64,000 bases of DNA from Gracilaria caudata (lineage: Eukaryota > Rhodophyta > Florideophyceae > Gracilariales > Gracilariaceae), in contig JASCIV010000009.1 in NCBI GenBank assembly GCA_030374735.1, forward strand, positions 1 through 64,000, written 5' to 3'. The position numbers and the translations under genes were made by a program. This document shows, in pieces, positions 50,657 through 61,119 of the stretch. A model generated the notes under the pieces. That model worked only from the letters and a program-made list of their open reading frames with translations, searched no databases and was not told where the DNA came from. Numbering within the stretch: the first letter of the stretch is position 1; each line of letters begins with the position of its first letter.

Positions 50657-51541
50657 ATGGCGAGTGAAGAAGATATTTCTCTCCCTTCCATAAACCCTTC
50701 CAGAGTTAAGCAAAGGCAGGCGGAAGAAGTCGCGGAGTTCAGAAAGAAATCAGAACGTCTTCTCTCCTCCATTCCCAAGAAGCATCGTGTCGAACGAGCT
50801 AGAGCACTTGAAGAAGTGTCATCGGAAGAAAAAAAGTTATTAGCGAGATTGGCTGCGGAGCTTGAAGAACTTGGCATTTCATCAACTGAAGATGGGAGAG
50901 AAGCGCCAATCTCGTCGTTTTTTGCTGGGAGAATCCAGGACAGTAAGGATGCAGAGCCAAGAGGGGAATCAAGAGCGGCGAGGAGAAGACGACAAAAAGC
51001 GGAGAAGGACGCCGAAGCGCAGCGTCGCATAGCTGAAGAAAAGGCAAATATGGGACCAACTCCGAAACAGCTCGAAATGAGAGCGATCGAGGCTCAGCTT
51101 GCATCGCGGAATCTTCGTATTCATTCAATACCTGCAGACGGTCATTGTCTGTATAGTGCCATAGCGCATCAAATGGAAGTGGCAAGCTTTAAATCAAATG
51201 TTCCGCCCTCTGTAGCGGGTCTACGAGGGGCCACTGCCAATTACTTGATGGACCATAAGGAAGAATATGCCCCTTTTATAGATGAAGTTGGTGGGGATGA
51301 AGAAAAGCTTGTTCAGTATTGTGAACAACTTCGAAGGGAAGCTGTTTGGGGCGGCCAAGTAGAGCTTAAAGCTATGGCTGAGCTCCTTGGTGCAGCAATA
51401 GAAGTCTATGCTGCTAATATGCCTCTCGTCAGAATGGGCAGTGTCGACGACGACAGCACAGTCTTCAGGGTCTCCTTCCACAAGAAGTACTATGGTTTAG
51501 GTGAACATTACAACAGCGTAGTCCCTCAGTCCAAACCATGA
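50657..51541 (+). CDS. OTU-domain deubiquitinase (OTUD6B-like)
   Basis: A single exon of 294 residues from the ATG at 50657; the frame opens two codons earlier without ATG. OTU enzymes are cysteine proteases cleaving ubiquitin chains. Residues 1-145 form a charged helical N-terminus (KQRQAEEVAEFRKKSERLL, RRRRQKAEKDAEAQRR), as in OTUD6 proteins. The OTU domain (about 150-294) has the catalytic aspartate and cysteine in IPADGHCLYSAIAHQ (D161, C164) and the histidine in LGEHYNSVVP (H284). WGGQVELKAMAELLGAAIEVY between them is typical. N-terminus, size and domain order match OTUD6A/B and yeast Otu2, linked to translation and ribosome-associated ubiquitin. Confidence 0.9.
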   Translation: MASEEDISLPSINPSRVKQRQAEEVAEFRKKSERLLSSIPKKHRVERARALEEVSSEEKKLLARLAAELEELGISSTEDGREAPISSFFAGRIQDSKDAEPRGESRAARRRRQKAEKDAEAQRRIAEEKANMGPTPKQLEMRAIEAQLASRNLRIHSIPADGHCLYSAIAHQMEVASFKSNVPPSVAGLRGATANYLMDHKEEYAPFIDEVGGDEEKLVQYCEQLRREAVWGGQVELKAMAELLGAAIEVYAANMPLVRMGSVDDDSTVFRVSFHKKYYGLGEHYNSVVPQSKP

Positions 51542-51605
51542 GCAAATGCTTGCACTTGCAGTTGCCTTTGAGACTTCTTGTTTCCACTCGAGACATGCGG
51601 GGAGC

Positions 51606-51628
51606 GAGAGAGAGAGAGAGAGAGAGAG
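51606..51628. repeat. GA microsatellite
   Basis: An uninterrupted (GA) tract of about 23 nt lies in the 124-bp gap between the converging OTU and unidentified genes. Similar CT/GA tracts occur at 13788, 14913, 45044, 45178 and 61770. Confidence 0.9.
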
Positions 51629-51665
51629 TTGCGATTCAGACACATTTTGCTACGCTAGGAACTAT

Positions 51666-53492
51666 TCATATGTTTATTGCGCCAATGATGGTTCTATTCC
51701 TTCGAATCTTATTGTTATGTTCTGTAAGAAGAAGATTAAGATCATCAGACACATCTTCTCTCGAAATCGATGTGTGTGTGGGGGTTTCTTCAGTTTCCCC
51801 AAGAGCAGTCGAATGACTCTCACCTCCTTTCATATCCGTTCGTGAGGGAAGATTATCAATATTTATCTTCGGGCACCCTGCCCTACACGAATTAGTAGTC
51901 TTTGCTCGACATCCCTTGTCAGTGAGTCCGCTGGACGAAGGGATGGATCTGCTTGCCTCCATTCGTGAACGATAGCCTCGCAGCCCTCGCTCCCGGTCCC
52001 TCCCAAGTGTTGAATCTGATAGCGGTTTCTGTTCATTTGCTGCAATTGTACTACTCTGTTCGGTATCATTAGATGCCCGCAAAGGTTTCTTGGTCTCAGC
52101 TGACGTGAAATCAATTTGAGCTGAGATGGGGTTGATGCGTCGTTCTCCAACTCCACTCGACCTGACATTACGCAAAGCGTTTCTACGATTTTGTTGTAGA
52201 GCTTTCCGTCGCTCCGGGAGCCTTCTTTTGCGTTCTTCTAACACTCGTTCATTTTCCATCTGAAGCAGATGCGATAAAGAATTACGTCGAAAGCTAGATG
52301 ATTTTGCTGTTTGGAATATAGAGTTATCCTCACTGTCGACTTTTGATCCTTGAGTGCCATTTTCACTCAGATCTGGCCTTTTAGTGTCACCGTTCCTTGC
52401 CTCAGAACGGGAAACTTGAGAAGTAGCTTCTGCTGCTGAGGGATAAGCTACGTCTTTTGCTGTACCGCTTTCCGTGCGAGCTGAACTACTGCTTCCTGCT
52501 CCTCTCTCACTCTTGCTCTTCCGCAGCCTCTCGTTGTGTTCTTCCATTATCTTGACGAGGTCTAAATCGACGGAGAATGTATTATTATCAGTTGCGTCTG
52601 CTTCAAAATCATTGGCGGACCGGGTAAACTCTGATCTCGCAGCTGAGCTCCAATTTAGACTACTCCCATCCTTTTCATATGAACCAGAGTTATTAGCAGA
52701 GCGTGTTCTCATGACGCTGCCTTCCAACTCTGGCTTTGAAGTTTCTTTAGAAACCCGGAACTCAGGTTTCGACAGACGATCGTTCTGGGTAGCTCTCAGA
52801 CATTTCGCTTGCGGGACACTTCTTTCAGGTGGGCGAGGCTTTCGCCGAGCAGGATTTGGTTGCGCTCGTGGTCTAGGTTGTTCTTGAGTTGCTTTCTGCT
52901 CCAATTCAACCGACACTGAAGAGGCTGGTGAACGGCGTGGCCGTCTCAATGGAACCGATTTTTCGTCTTTGCAAACCTGCGGGATCCATGCATCGCTACG
53001 AGTGCCACGGTTGACATTCTGCGGTGTTGGTGATGGCGTGTGATCTGAGTTTGAGATTGCTGGTAGCGACAAACCCCGTGCTGGCGATGCATCAGTTTTC
53101 GAAGATGAGGCCGTGCTTTCTTGTACAGTACCATCAGTCCCCTGAGCCTGCTTCCGCTGGAATTCTGCGAGGTATTCGGCAAAGGTGGTTTGCGGACGAT
53201 GGTGATATAGGGGCTTTCCCATGTTTTGCAGCCTATTTCGCTGAGGAGAAAGAGACCTCCTATGCAGTGTACGATGTAGCGAAGGATCCTCATATAGAGA
53301 ACGGAAGAAACCTCGTGTCTCGTCATCACTATCATATACAGATTCCAGTAGCGGTGGATTCACATCTCCCAGGGTACATGGATATGCGACCGCTGCTTCG
53401 AAGTCGAAATAAGTGGGACATCGAATGTTCTCGAGCCATTCTTCTCCGGAACCAGAGCCAGAAACTGGTTGGGTGTTAGTTGTCGGCGGCAT
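51666..53492 (-). CDS. Unidentified disordered protein with duplicated EHN motif
   Basis: A single exon of 608 residues; I do not recognise the family with confidence. The N-terminus is the most ordered part: EEWLENIRCPTYFDFEA, then YPCTLGDVNPPLLESVYDSD, then TTFAEYLAEFQRKQ. The bulk is Ser/Arg/Glu-rich and disordered, with a basic region at about 395-450 (RRNSLSHLLQMENERVLEERK, RRLPERRKALQQNRRNALRN as separate stretches). Two short segments are alike: VDLDLVKIMEEHNERLRKSKS (about 305, quoted in parts VDLDLVKIM and EEHNERLRKSKS) and DDLNLLLTEHNNKIRRNRT near the C-terminus. Basic, disordered proteins with a tyrosine/phenylalanine N-terminal motif include TPX2-like microtubule factors, but this is only a resemblance. 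Coding support comes from the long open frame in average-composition DNA. Confidence 0.6.
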   Translation of the reverse strand: MPPTTNTQPVSGSGSGEEWLENIRCPTYFDFEAAVAYPCTLGDVNPPLLESVYDSDDETRGFFRSLYEDPSLHRTLHRRSLSPQRNRLQNMGKPLYHHRPQTTFAEYLAEFQRKQAQGTDGTVQESTASSSKTDASPARGLSLPAISNSDHTPSPTPQNVNRGTRSDAWIPQVCKDEKSVPLRRPRRSPASSVSVELEQKATQEQPRPRAQPNPARRKPRPPERSVPQAKCLRATQNDRLSKPEFRVSKETSKPELEGSVMRTRSANNSGSYEKDGSSLNWSSAARSEFTRSANDFEADATDNNTFSVDLDLVKIMEEHNERLRKSKSERGAGSSSSARTESGTAKDVAYPSAAEATSQVSRSEARNGDTKRPDLSENGTQGSKVDSEDNSIFQTAKSSSFRRNSLSHLLQMENERVLEERKRRLPERRKALQQNRRNALRNVRSSGVGERRINPISAQIDFTSAETKKPLRASNDTEQSSTIAANEQKPLSDSTLGRDRERGLRGYRSRMEASRSIPSSSGLTDKGCRAKTTNSCRAGCPKINIDNLPSRTDMKGGESHSTALGETEETPTHTSISREDVSDDLNLLLTEHNNKIRRNRTIIGAINI

Positions 53493-55116
53493 TATTGCGA
53501 ACGTTTGATGTTCCTTGTCTAATAAAAACCGAGGACGGAATCAAACAAAGCACGAGCTTGGGGAAAGTAGAGCTTCCACATACACAAAGTCATGGTCGCA
53601 TTTATTATCGCCCTTGGAAGCCTGCAGAACTCTACGGTCTCATGGTCGCAATCCACATTGTACAATGGTACTAACGGCGGAACGTGCTGATTATGGACGT
53701 TCTTGTGCCTAAGTTGAAACCGGACACCTGCAAACTGTTTTGAGTTGACCACAAATTCAAATATATTCTGTAACGGTTGAATTCAAAGTGACCAATGGAG
53801 AGCCACTTTTTTTTGAATGGCAAGCCAATACCTTTAACCCTTTTGGGACTGAAAGTTCTTAAGTCTAGCTCAGTAGACTTAAGAAGTAGCCAATAAAATC
53901 GCGAGAACAAGTTGAATTGCATTATTTTGAGCCCGTCGTAGTTGACTGACTGTCTATGTGTGCATATTGATTTTCGTGATTTTTGAGCATTGGCTAAATG
54001 TCGCCCAGCGAGTTCGTGACAGCTAATGAAAACGCGAGACTGGTACAGTTACGTAAACTGTGCATAGTATGAGCTTAAGTCTACCACAGTAGACTTTTAA
54101 GTAAAATCACCACATGGCAGAATGACAGCCAATTATTTTTGCTGACATCCAATCACAGTTGTTTCTTAAGTCTATTGTACTAGACTTAAGATTTTAGTCT
54201 CAAAAACTGCCGCCCATTACTGGCAAATCCAATTTCCAATTCCCCGATTCTCTGGGACCAACGACGGGTATCCGGTGTCCACGTTTACGTTCTGCACCCT
54301 GAATGGATCTCCGTTGGGTTTGATCCAATGGATTCGTTCGATGATCGAACTTCGATCATGCTGTAGCAGACGAGATCACAAATGATTAGTGGTTACGTGT
54401 AGGCAATCTCAGATTACGTCTGCGGACTCTGCAGTGCGGAGTATCGTTGTAGGGTTGAGGTCCTCAACTTCATAAGGATGAGAGGGCTATCCCTCTTATC
54501 CTTCTTGAACCCTCTTAACCCCGTCTTGTATCCAGCAGAGAAAGTCAAGGAATTAGCGATTCGAGTCCCGCTGGGTCGCTTTAGGACGAGCTTGTCCTTC
54601 GAGAGGCAGTTTTTGATCATAATTCTGTGTGTCGAAAGAAAGCTAAGCAGTGTTTGCAAGGTATATCATCGTCTAACTTAACAAAGGCACTGTGGGGAAA
54701 TCTCTCTGCTGGCCTCCTATTGTGTAATTGCGGGCTGTGTATTGTCATGTTCTCCGGAATTTGTCTTACTGATGTACTGAGCTTTGGTCCAAGTAGCTTA
54801 TCCACGGATTACGGCATTTTTTCGGAAGTCCGTTAGTTTGTCTTTGCTGACTGCCATCGAAAGAAGCCTCCAACTGCATCACGCTGAAAAACCAACCGGG
54901 GAAACTAAGAAGGGAACGTTCTAGCTGAGGATTCTGATCAAACAGAAATTATTTTATAATCCTTGTCTGGATTAGTGTTCATTCACTGAACGCCTTTGAG
55001 CTGCTGCGAAAGATAAGGTCACTGTCTTGTTCCTTCACATTCTGCATATCTTTCTCTTACCCGCTCATCTGCCGTTAATTTCATAAACGGTATTCATTTA
55101 AGTCAAGCGTTCAACT
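53493..55116. other. 1.6-kb divergent intergenic region with a hairpin cluster
   Basis: The region separates two divergent genes. It contains three CTTAAGTCTA hairpins at 53856-53885, 54074-54101 and 54165-54190 (listed separately), with several CCAAT boxes close by (53791, 53890, 54129, 54149). The rest shows nothing recognisable; frames at 54414-54681 overlap on opposite strands and are not called. Confidence 0.6.
53856..54190. repeat. Cluster of three CTTAAGTCTA-N6-TAGACTTAAG hairpins
   Basis: Copy 1: arms 53856-53867 and 53874-53885, 12 bp perfect, loop GCTCAG. Copy 2: arms from 54074-54083 and 54090 on, with two extra T in the right arm (TAGACTTTTAAG), loop CCACAG. Copy 3: arms 54165-54174 and 54181-54190, 10 bp perfect, loop TTGTAC. 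The arms are conserved while the loops differ completely, and all loops are 6 nt. Copies 1 and 2 share CAG at the loop end. Compensated arms with free loops point to selection or to a palindromic binding site for a dimeric protein. Confidence 0.85.
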
Positions 55117-58100
55117 ATGAGTAAGCGCTTTCCAAGAATCCGCATCTCGATAGATCGCGGGGGAACTTTCACAGATGTGTATGCCGAAATAGATCGTCTA
55201 AACAACGAAAATAATGACAACGTTACGACCGAGAAGCATGTGCTTAAGCTTCTCTCAGAAGATCCTCATAATTATGCTGATGCTCCCACTGAAGCAATTC
55301 GACGAATCTTGCATATAGCACTTGGAGACGAACCTTTGCGAGGTCACCCACTCAACACCACTCATATTCAATCTATTCGAATGGGTACAACGATTGCAAC
55401 TAATGCTCTCCTAGAGAGAAAGGGCAAGCCATGTGCTTTGATTGTAACAGAAGGACTGGGTGATATTCTTGCTATTGGTAACCAGGCCAGAGAAGACCTA
55501 TTTGATCTAGAAGTGAAGACGAGGCCACCTCTTTGTTGCGTTGCTATTGAAGCCGACGAACGCGTTATTCTGGACAAGGAAGATAATATTTATCGTCGCC
55601 ACACCGATCATCTGCAACTACCAATGAAAGTGCGCCGTGAACTTGACAAAGAATCTCTCGCTGCGAAACTGAAAGAGCTCAGAAAAACAGGATTGCAATC
55701 ACTCGCGGTTGCCCTCATGCATTCGTATGTTTTCAAGGATCACGAGCGTCAAGTTTGTGAACTAGCGCTCCAACATGGCTTCAAACATATATCGTTGTCC
55801 TCGGAGCTTACTCCCATGGTTAAGATCGTACCACGGGCATTTACAGCCACCGTAGATGCCTACTTAACACCTCTCATCAAGAACTACATTGACAAGTTTC
55901 GATCGGGATTTGTGGACCGTCTTAGGGACGTCGATGTTCAGTTTATGCAGAGTGATGGGGGCCTTTGCGACATCGATCATTTTAGCGGATACTTGGCTAT
56001 CCTATCCGGCCCTGCTGGAGGGGTGGTCGGTTATGCAAAGTCGTTTTATGGTTTTGAGGAAAGAATGAATACCAATCGGCCATTGATTGGGTTTGATATG
56101 GGTGGAACTTCCACTGATGTTTCTCGGTATTCTGGGCACTTCGAGTACATTTTCGAGACAGAAACTGCCGGCGTGACAATTCAAGCTCCTCAACTAGACA
56201 TTAACACTGTGGCTGCGGGTGGTGGCTCACGATTGTTCTATCGTAATGGTATGTTCTATGTGGGTCCTGATTCAGCAGGCGCTCATCCTGGACCCGTCTG
56301 TTACAGGAAAGGGGGATATCTTACTGTTACGGACGCAAATCTTATGTTAGGCAGAATTGAGTCTTCTCTGTTTCCTCATATTTTCGGTGAGAACGCTGAT
56401 CAACCGCTGGATGAGGACGCGACGCGAAGGGCGTTTGCGGAACTGACTTCTGTTATTAATGAAGATCTCCGTTCAATGAATGAGAATGAAATGACGCCGG
56501 AGGAAGTAGCTGAGGGCTTTATTAAAGTTGCGAATGAGGCCATGTGTCGTCCAATCCGCCAGCTAACAGAATCTAAAGGACACGATGTTCGAACTCATTC
56601 CCTCGCGTGCTTTGGAGGTGCGGGTGGTCAACATGCCTGTGCCATAGCACGAACGCTCGGTATCGAAACCGTTTTTGTGCATAAGTATTCCGGGGTACTT
56701 TCTGCGTATGGTATTGCTTTAGCTGACAGTGTTGTTGAACTACAGGAGCCCCTCGAAGTTTTGTACGCTGAGGAGGATGCAAGAAAAGAAGCTCTAGTTT
56801 TGCTTATTAGTCTAAAGAAATCCGTACGAGAAGCATTGAGAAAACGTGGCTTCGGTGATGCCAACATACGTTTTGAGCTTTATATAGATCTTCGGTACGA
56901 AGGAACTGACTTCGGAATTATGGTTCAATGCCCTGTGATTCAGGAAACATGCCCGGAAAAGGTGAACTTTGCGGATCTATTTCGGGAGCAGTACTCCAGG
57001 GAGCACGGATTTTGTATTCCAAATCGGCCTCTTATAATCGACAATGTACGAGTTCGTGGTCTTGGAAACGTCAGTGACACTCTCAAATTGAAAGGCAAAC
57101 CTGCCATAGGAACATATGACATATTAGCTCACGACACCTTCGGTAATGAAAAGTTTGTGGGGAAGGCTATCCCGGTTCTTACTACAGCTTGCTACTATGG
57201 AGATTCCGGTGGGTGGGTCGACAACGAAGTGTGGCGTATGTCAGACCTGCCCGCAGGGAAGGCTGTTCTTCCCGGACCATGTTTAATTGTAGATACAGAC
57301 GCAGGAAATACCATCGTGATCGAACCGAACTCAATAGCTTGCGTTGCTACGGACGGGAACTTGTTTATCAGAGTAAGGCCGGACAAAGTGTCAACCGCGG
57401 CTTCGCCCAAAGCAATGGCGATATCTGCCAACCAAGTGGATCACGTGAAGCTGTCGATTTATGCTCATCGCTTCATGAGCATTGCCGAGCAAATGGGCAG
57501 AACATTACAAAGAACCGCAATATCGACCAACATAAAGGAGCGTCTTGATTTCTCATGCGCTTTGTTCGATGAAATGGGAGGGCTTGTGGCGAACGCACCC
57601 CACGTACCTGTACATCTTGGTTCCATGCAGGATACGGTGCGAAAACAAATTAAGATGATGGGTGACTCCTGGGTCGAAGATGAAGTCATTTTGACTAATC
57701 ACCCATGCGCGGGTGGTTCGCACTTGCCGGATATCACTATCATCACACCAGTTTACTATGAGGGAAAGTCGGTCTTCTACATTGCATCCAGGGGACATCA
57801 CGCAGACATCGGGGGAGCTACACCGGGATCTATGCCCCCGTTTAGCAAGACACTTGCGGACGAGGGGCTTGCCATTCGATCTATGCGAATTGTCAGAAAC
57901 GGTTTGTTCCGGGAGAGCGAATTTTCTAATCTTCTACAAAGGGCTGGATGCCGATGTCTTGAGGATGTTGTTTCAGATGTGAGGGCACAGATAGCTGCAA
58001 ACAAGAGAGGCATATCTTTGATCAAAGATTTAATCGACTCTGAAGGGTTGCCAACTGTTCAGTCGTACATGCATCATGTCCAAACCACGGCCAAACACGC

Positions 58101-58983
58101 TGTACAGGCATTGCTAAGGAAGGTTTCTCAGAATATGACAACAGGGGAGAAATCAGCGGTTTGCTTCACGGATTACATGGACGATGGAACCCCGATTAAG
58201 CTGGAAATTCGAATAAACCGTTCGCGGGGAACTGCCTGTTTCGATTTCTCAGGTACGGGTCCTGAAACAAAAGGAAATACAAACGCCCCAGAAGCTGTCA
58301 CAAGGTCTGCTGTTATTTATGCCCTTCGATGTCTTGTTGATGAAGATATTCCTCTAAATCAAGGATGTTTGGATCCCATTAGCATTGTAATTCCAGAAAA
58401 CTCAATATTATCACCAAGCGAAAACGCAGCAGTGGTTGGCGGGAACGTTCTCACATCCCAAAGAGTGACAGATGTTATATTGGGAGCTTTCGGAGCTTGT
58501 GCTGCTTCGCAAGGATGTATGAACAATCTCACTTTTGGAGACGAAACAATGGGATACTACGAAACTATTGGTGGAGGTTCTGGTGCTGGTCCGGGGTGGG
58601 ACGGAGCATCAGGGGTACAGACACATATGACAAACACTCGCATCACAGATCCGGAAATCATCGAGCGTCGATATCCGGTGATCGTTCGTGAGTTCTCACT
58701 GAGAAAAGGATCTGGGGGAGCTGGCAGATGGACTGGTGGAGATGGTCTTGTGAGAGCTTTGGAATTCACGAAGACAATGACCGTTTCTATCCTTTCAGAG
58801 CGACGGAAGTATAGTCCTTGGGGATGTCAAGGAGGTAGTGATGCACGCCCAGGAGTAAATGAAATTGTTCGCGAAGACGGATCAACCACAAATCTTGGAG
58901 GTAAAAATTCAGTCGAAGTCCATGGTGGCGACGTTGTCCGAATTCAAACCCCTGGAGGTGGAGGGTTTGGCCAGAGTTCCTGA
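55117..58983 (+). CDS. OPLAH: 5-oxoprolinase (ATP-hydrolysing)
   Basis: A single exon of 1288 residues, the same length as human OPLAH. The enzyme opens 5-oxoproline to glutamate using ATP in the gamma-glutamyl (glutathione) cycle in the cytosol. The N-terminal half is HyuA-like: [16 protein letters not shown] (phosphate-binding), [44 protein letters not shown] and GPVCYRKGG, then [16 protein letters not shown]. The C-terminal half (from about 765) is HyuB-like: [40 protein letters not shown], and near the end [20 protein letters not shown] and [17 protein letters not shown]. Both halves are intact and in one frame, as in eukaryotic oxoprolinases. The start ATG lies 9 residues before the first glycine motif. 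Confidence 0.95.
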   Translation: MSKRFPRIRISIDRGGTFTDVYAEIDRLNNENNDNVTTEKHVLKLLSEDPHNYADAPTEAIRRILHIALGDEPLRGHPLNTTHIQSIRMGTTIATNALLERKGKPCALIVTEGLGDILAIGNQAREDLFDLEVKTRPPLCCVAIEADERVILDKEDNIYRRHTDHLQLPMKVRRELDKESLAAKLKELRKTGLQSLAVALMHSYVFKDHERQVCELALQHGFKHISLSSELTPMVKIVPRAFTATVDAYLTPLIKNYIDKFRSGFVDRLRDVDVQFMQSDGGLCDIDHFSGYLAILSGPAGGVVGYAKSFYGFEERMNTNRPLIGFDMGGTSTDVSRYSGHFEYIFETETAGVTIQAPQLDINTVAAGGGSRLFYRNGMFYVGPDSAGAHPGPVCYRKGGYLTVTDANLMLGRIESSLFPHIFGENADQPLDEDATRRAFAELTSVINEDLRSMNENEMTPEEVAEGFIKVANEAMCRPIRQLTESKGHDVRTHSLACFGGAGGQHACAIARTLGIETVFVHKYSGVLSAYGIALADSVVELQEPLEVLYAEEDARKEALVLLISLKKSVREALRKRGFGDANIRFELYIDLRYEGTDFGIMVQCPVIQETCPEKVNFADLFREQYSREHGFCIPNRPLIIDNVRVRGLGNVSDTLKLKGKPAIGTYDILAHDTFGNEKFVGKAIPVLTTACYYGDSGGWVDNEVWRMSDLPAGKAVLPGPCLIVDTDAGNTIVIEPNSIACVATDGNLFIRVRPDKVSTAASPKAMAISANQVDHVKLSIYAHRFMSIAEQMGRTLQRTAISTNIKERLDFSCALFDEMGGLVANAPHVPVHLGSMQDTVRKQIKMMGDSWVEDEVILTNHPCAGGSHLPDITIITPVYYEGKSVFYIASRGHHADIGGATPGSMPPFSKTLADEGLAIRSMRIVRNGLFRESEFSNLLQRAGCRCLEDVVSDVRAQIAANKRGISLIKDLIDSEGLPTVQSYMHHVQTTAKHAVQALLRKVSQNMTTGEKSAVCFTDYMDDGTPIKLEIRINRSRGTACFDFSGTGPETKGNTNAPEAVTRSAVIYALRCLVDEDIPLNQGCLDPISIVIPENSILSPSENAAVVGGNVLTSQRVTDVILGAFGACAASQGCMNNLTFGDETMGYYETIGGGSGAGPGWDGASGVQTHMTNTRITDPEIIERRYPVIVREFSLRKGSGGAGRWTGGDGLVRALEFTKTMTVSILSERRKYSPWGCQGGSDARPGVNEIVREDGSTTNLGGKNSVEVHGGDVVRIQTPGGGGFGQSS

Positions 58984-60104
58984 GCTTCTTGTGAAAAGGG
59001 CTAAGCGGACTTCCGCTCAAACCGGATTTCTGGGTATTATGAGCGTTCCACAGCAGTCCTCTGGGAGTAAACTCTTTGACTGTCGTTCTAACGATGTCTT
59101 GAAAGGAGCTATACCGAGTGTTTCAAGGATCTTCTTTCTCATTAAAGCAGGAGTTCCTCAAGTTTGTAGTTCATCTTCTCTGCGGCTCCACGAGGCCTTA
59201 CTCCTTATTCGGATGTCGTTCCAGAGCTATGAGACAGGTCTTCTCAGGTAGGATGCTCTCTGGAGAGCGGGTCAGACAGTACATTTTGGTCTGCCAGTGA
59301 AGATTGAGGACGGAACTGACTGGCAGAGCTTTATGAAAGCACGGAATCTTCGGTGCGTTTTGAGTCGGACGCCACTCAGCACTGTGCCGTTAAAGGTACC
59401 GAACGTAGAAAAGTACAACGTTTGGTACACGACACGGTGCTGTTGACTGAAGATTCCAGGACAGGAATTTTGCTTTCAAAGAAGTGAGAGTATACAGAGA
59501 GTCTCTTCTAACGAATACAATGTACACAAGAAAAAATCTAAACAGCATTTCTTCTTCTTCTTTATTGTGGACAGCAGCTTCTAATTACTAAGCTGCAGTA
59601 AAGCTTTCAAAGAAAGCTTTCTCTCTTTAGGAAGGCAGCATTTCTTCTTTACTCGAGCTTGAAGTTCCATGACGGCACTGCGGTAGAAGTTCTACGTTAG
59701 AACCATTCAAAGTTCCCTCCCCTTTGACGGAGGTGAGAATACCAGAGAGAGAAAGAACGGACTCCGAGAAAAGCCCATGCGCTTTCAGGGTACAACGCAT
59801 TCCGCCCATCGTGGTGTACCGTCGTACCTTTGTACCGGCCTCATGCAAATCGTCGAAAATTTGTACGGATCGAAACGGATCGTGCAACAAAGGGTCTGAC
59901 CATGGAGAACTGGCCTCCGTGGCAGAGATGAGCAGCTCATTTGTTTCTCCTACGGAGCACACATGCTCTACAAGGATACTCTTATGTTCTAGAAGGAATT
60001 AATCTAGCCACCCATAATGTAGAAGAAAACGGAATACCTTTGCTTTGCAGCAATGGCTAGTCTCAAAAGATAAGTACTTGTACACGACGATATAGAAGCT
60101 TGTC
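58984..60104. other. Convergent intergenic region with repeats
   Basis: 1.1 kb between two converging genes. It contains dispersed repeat copy B (59549-59639) and one GTACCGTCGTACCTTTGTACCGG element (59816-59838). A 111-residue minus frame (59627-59962) overlaps both repeats and is not called. Confidence 0.6.
59549..59639 (+). repeat. Dispersed repeat family, copy B
   Basis: Begins TTTCTTCTTCTTCTTTATTG, then GTGGACAGCAGCTTCTAATT, ACTAAGCTGCAGTAAAGC, TTTCAAAGAAAGCTTTCTCT and TAGGAAGGC. It is the most complete uninterrupted copy and serves as reference for copies A and C. It contains an internal AAGCTTTCAAAGAAAGCTT palindrome. Confidence 0.7.
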
Positions 60105-61119
60105 CTACAACTGAATACGGTAGTAAAAGTTACCAAGCTCGTTGTCCCTTGTCCCATCAGGTGCTCGCCAGTAATCAGTGCCCGGCACTATAGAACTCCC
60201 GTTTGAAAACAACTCTGTCCGAAGCGGTACAAAATCAGCCGGCTTAGCTCTACTCTCGACTTGCCCAATTGTTGGTATAAACGAGGGAGTGAACCAATCG
60301 TCTGTATGCTGTCTGGCGAACATGATTGAAACGGAGTTATCGGCTAAGGTCAACTTTTGTCCGTTCACATGAATTGTTGATATTCCGGTGAAACAGTAGT
60401 AGCTAGCGTTTCGAAGCCTGAATGCGATTAAATCACCACGCCTGAGCTCTAAGGCTGTGTGGTTTCCTCTTCTTTGCATTTCATTGTCAATGTTTGCCAT
60501 GGTGATAACAGGACTGTCATCGTATTCTCCAACGAGTTCACCGTTAAGCCACCATTTAATTTCCTTACATTGGTTCTGGAGCATTCCACTTCTTGACAGT
60601 CCGATTGACCATTTTCCTAACTCTATGACAGGCTGTGCCGCCGTTCGATCAGTTTGGTCACGGCAGTACGGCGTGCTGCCTTGCAAGCTTATTAGAGTGC
60701 TTCTCGTGATTGTTTTCATGGGACAGAGATGCGATCTCTCCAAGCATGCACAAGTCCAGCCAGCCTTACAGTACCTTTCTCTACATACCCCCGAAGATGG
60801 GGTTCCATCAATTCGATCCCAGCAAATACCTTGCGTTGAGGAGCCAAACTTGCAACTACCTGCTCATTTTGAAACATAGAAATTAGAAGTTAGCATCATC
60901 ATGATCTTTTACGAAGTAGAAGGAGAAATCAGGGTATATTAGAGAGCAAGATTCGTTTTCGTGTTTATTCATCTCCGTCATTGCTTCTTTGAATGCAAAC
61001 CAGGCCTGATGCAACTCACAGTAATCTGTGTCGAACCTGCATGGGGCAGTTTCTCCCTTAACGAAATATATGTAGATAGAGAGGAGGAGGCACAAAAAAA
61101 CTGACTTTTGTGGCACCAT
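60105..61119 (-). CDS. Secreted cysteine-rich protein of unknown function, two exons
   Basis: Exons are 61119-61020 and 60859-60105 with a 160-nt intron (TACT/GTGAGT...GAGCAG/GTAGT), phase 1, giving 284 residues. The splice was chosen because it keeps the cysteine-rich frame open and creates a codon for a further cysteine. Residues 1-22 are a signal peptide (MVPQKSVFLCLLLSIYIYF). A cysteine-rich module of about 60 residues follows (YC-SCKFGSSTQGICWDRIDG, then SGVCRERYCKAGWTC, CLERSHLCP), resembling an EGF-like or similar disulfide module. The rest looks beta-rich (IKWWLNGELVGEYDD, LRRGDLIAFRLRN, YYCFTGISTIHVNGQ). Several N-x-S/T sites occur. I do not know the family; an extracellular or wall protein is inferred. 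If the intron is not used, both halves would be read as separate frames. Confidence 0.6.

Noticed and set aside
45044..51628. CT/GA tracts considered as a CRISPR-like or satellite array
   Set aside because: They are simple dinucleotide microsatellites without spacers or unit structure.
54557..54580. GATTCGAGTCCCGC, resembling a tRNA T-arm
   Set aside because: The flanking five-base stem does not pair, and no A-box, anticodon arm or acceptor stem is found on either strand.
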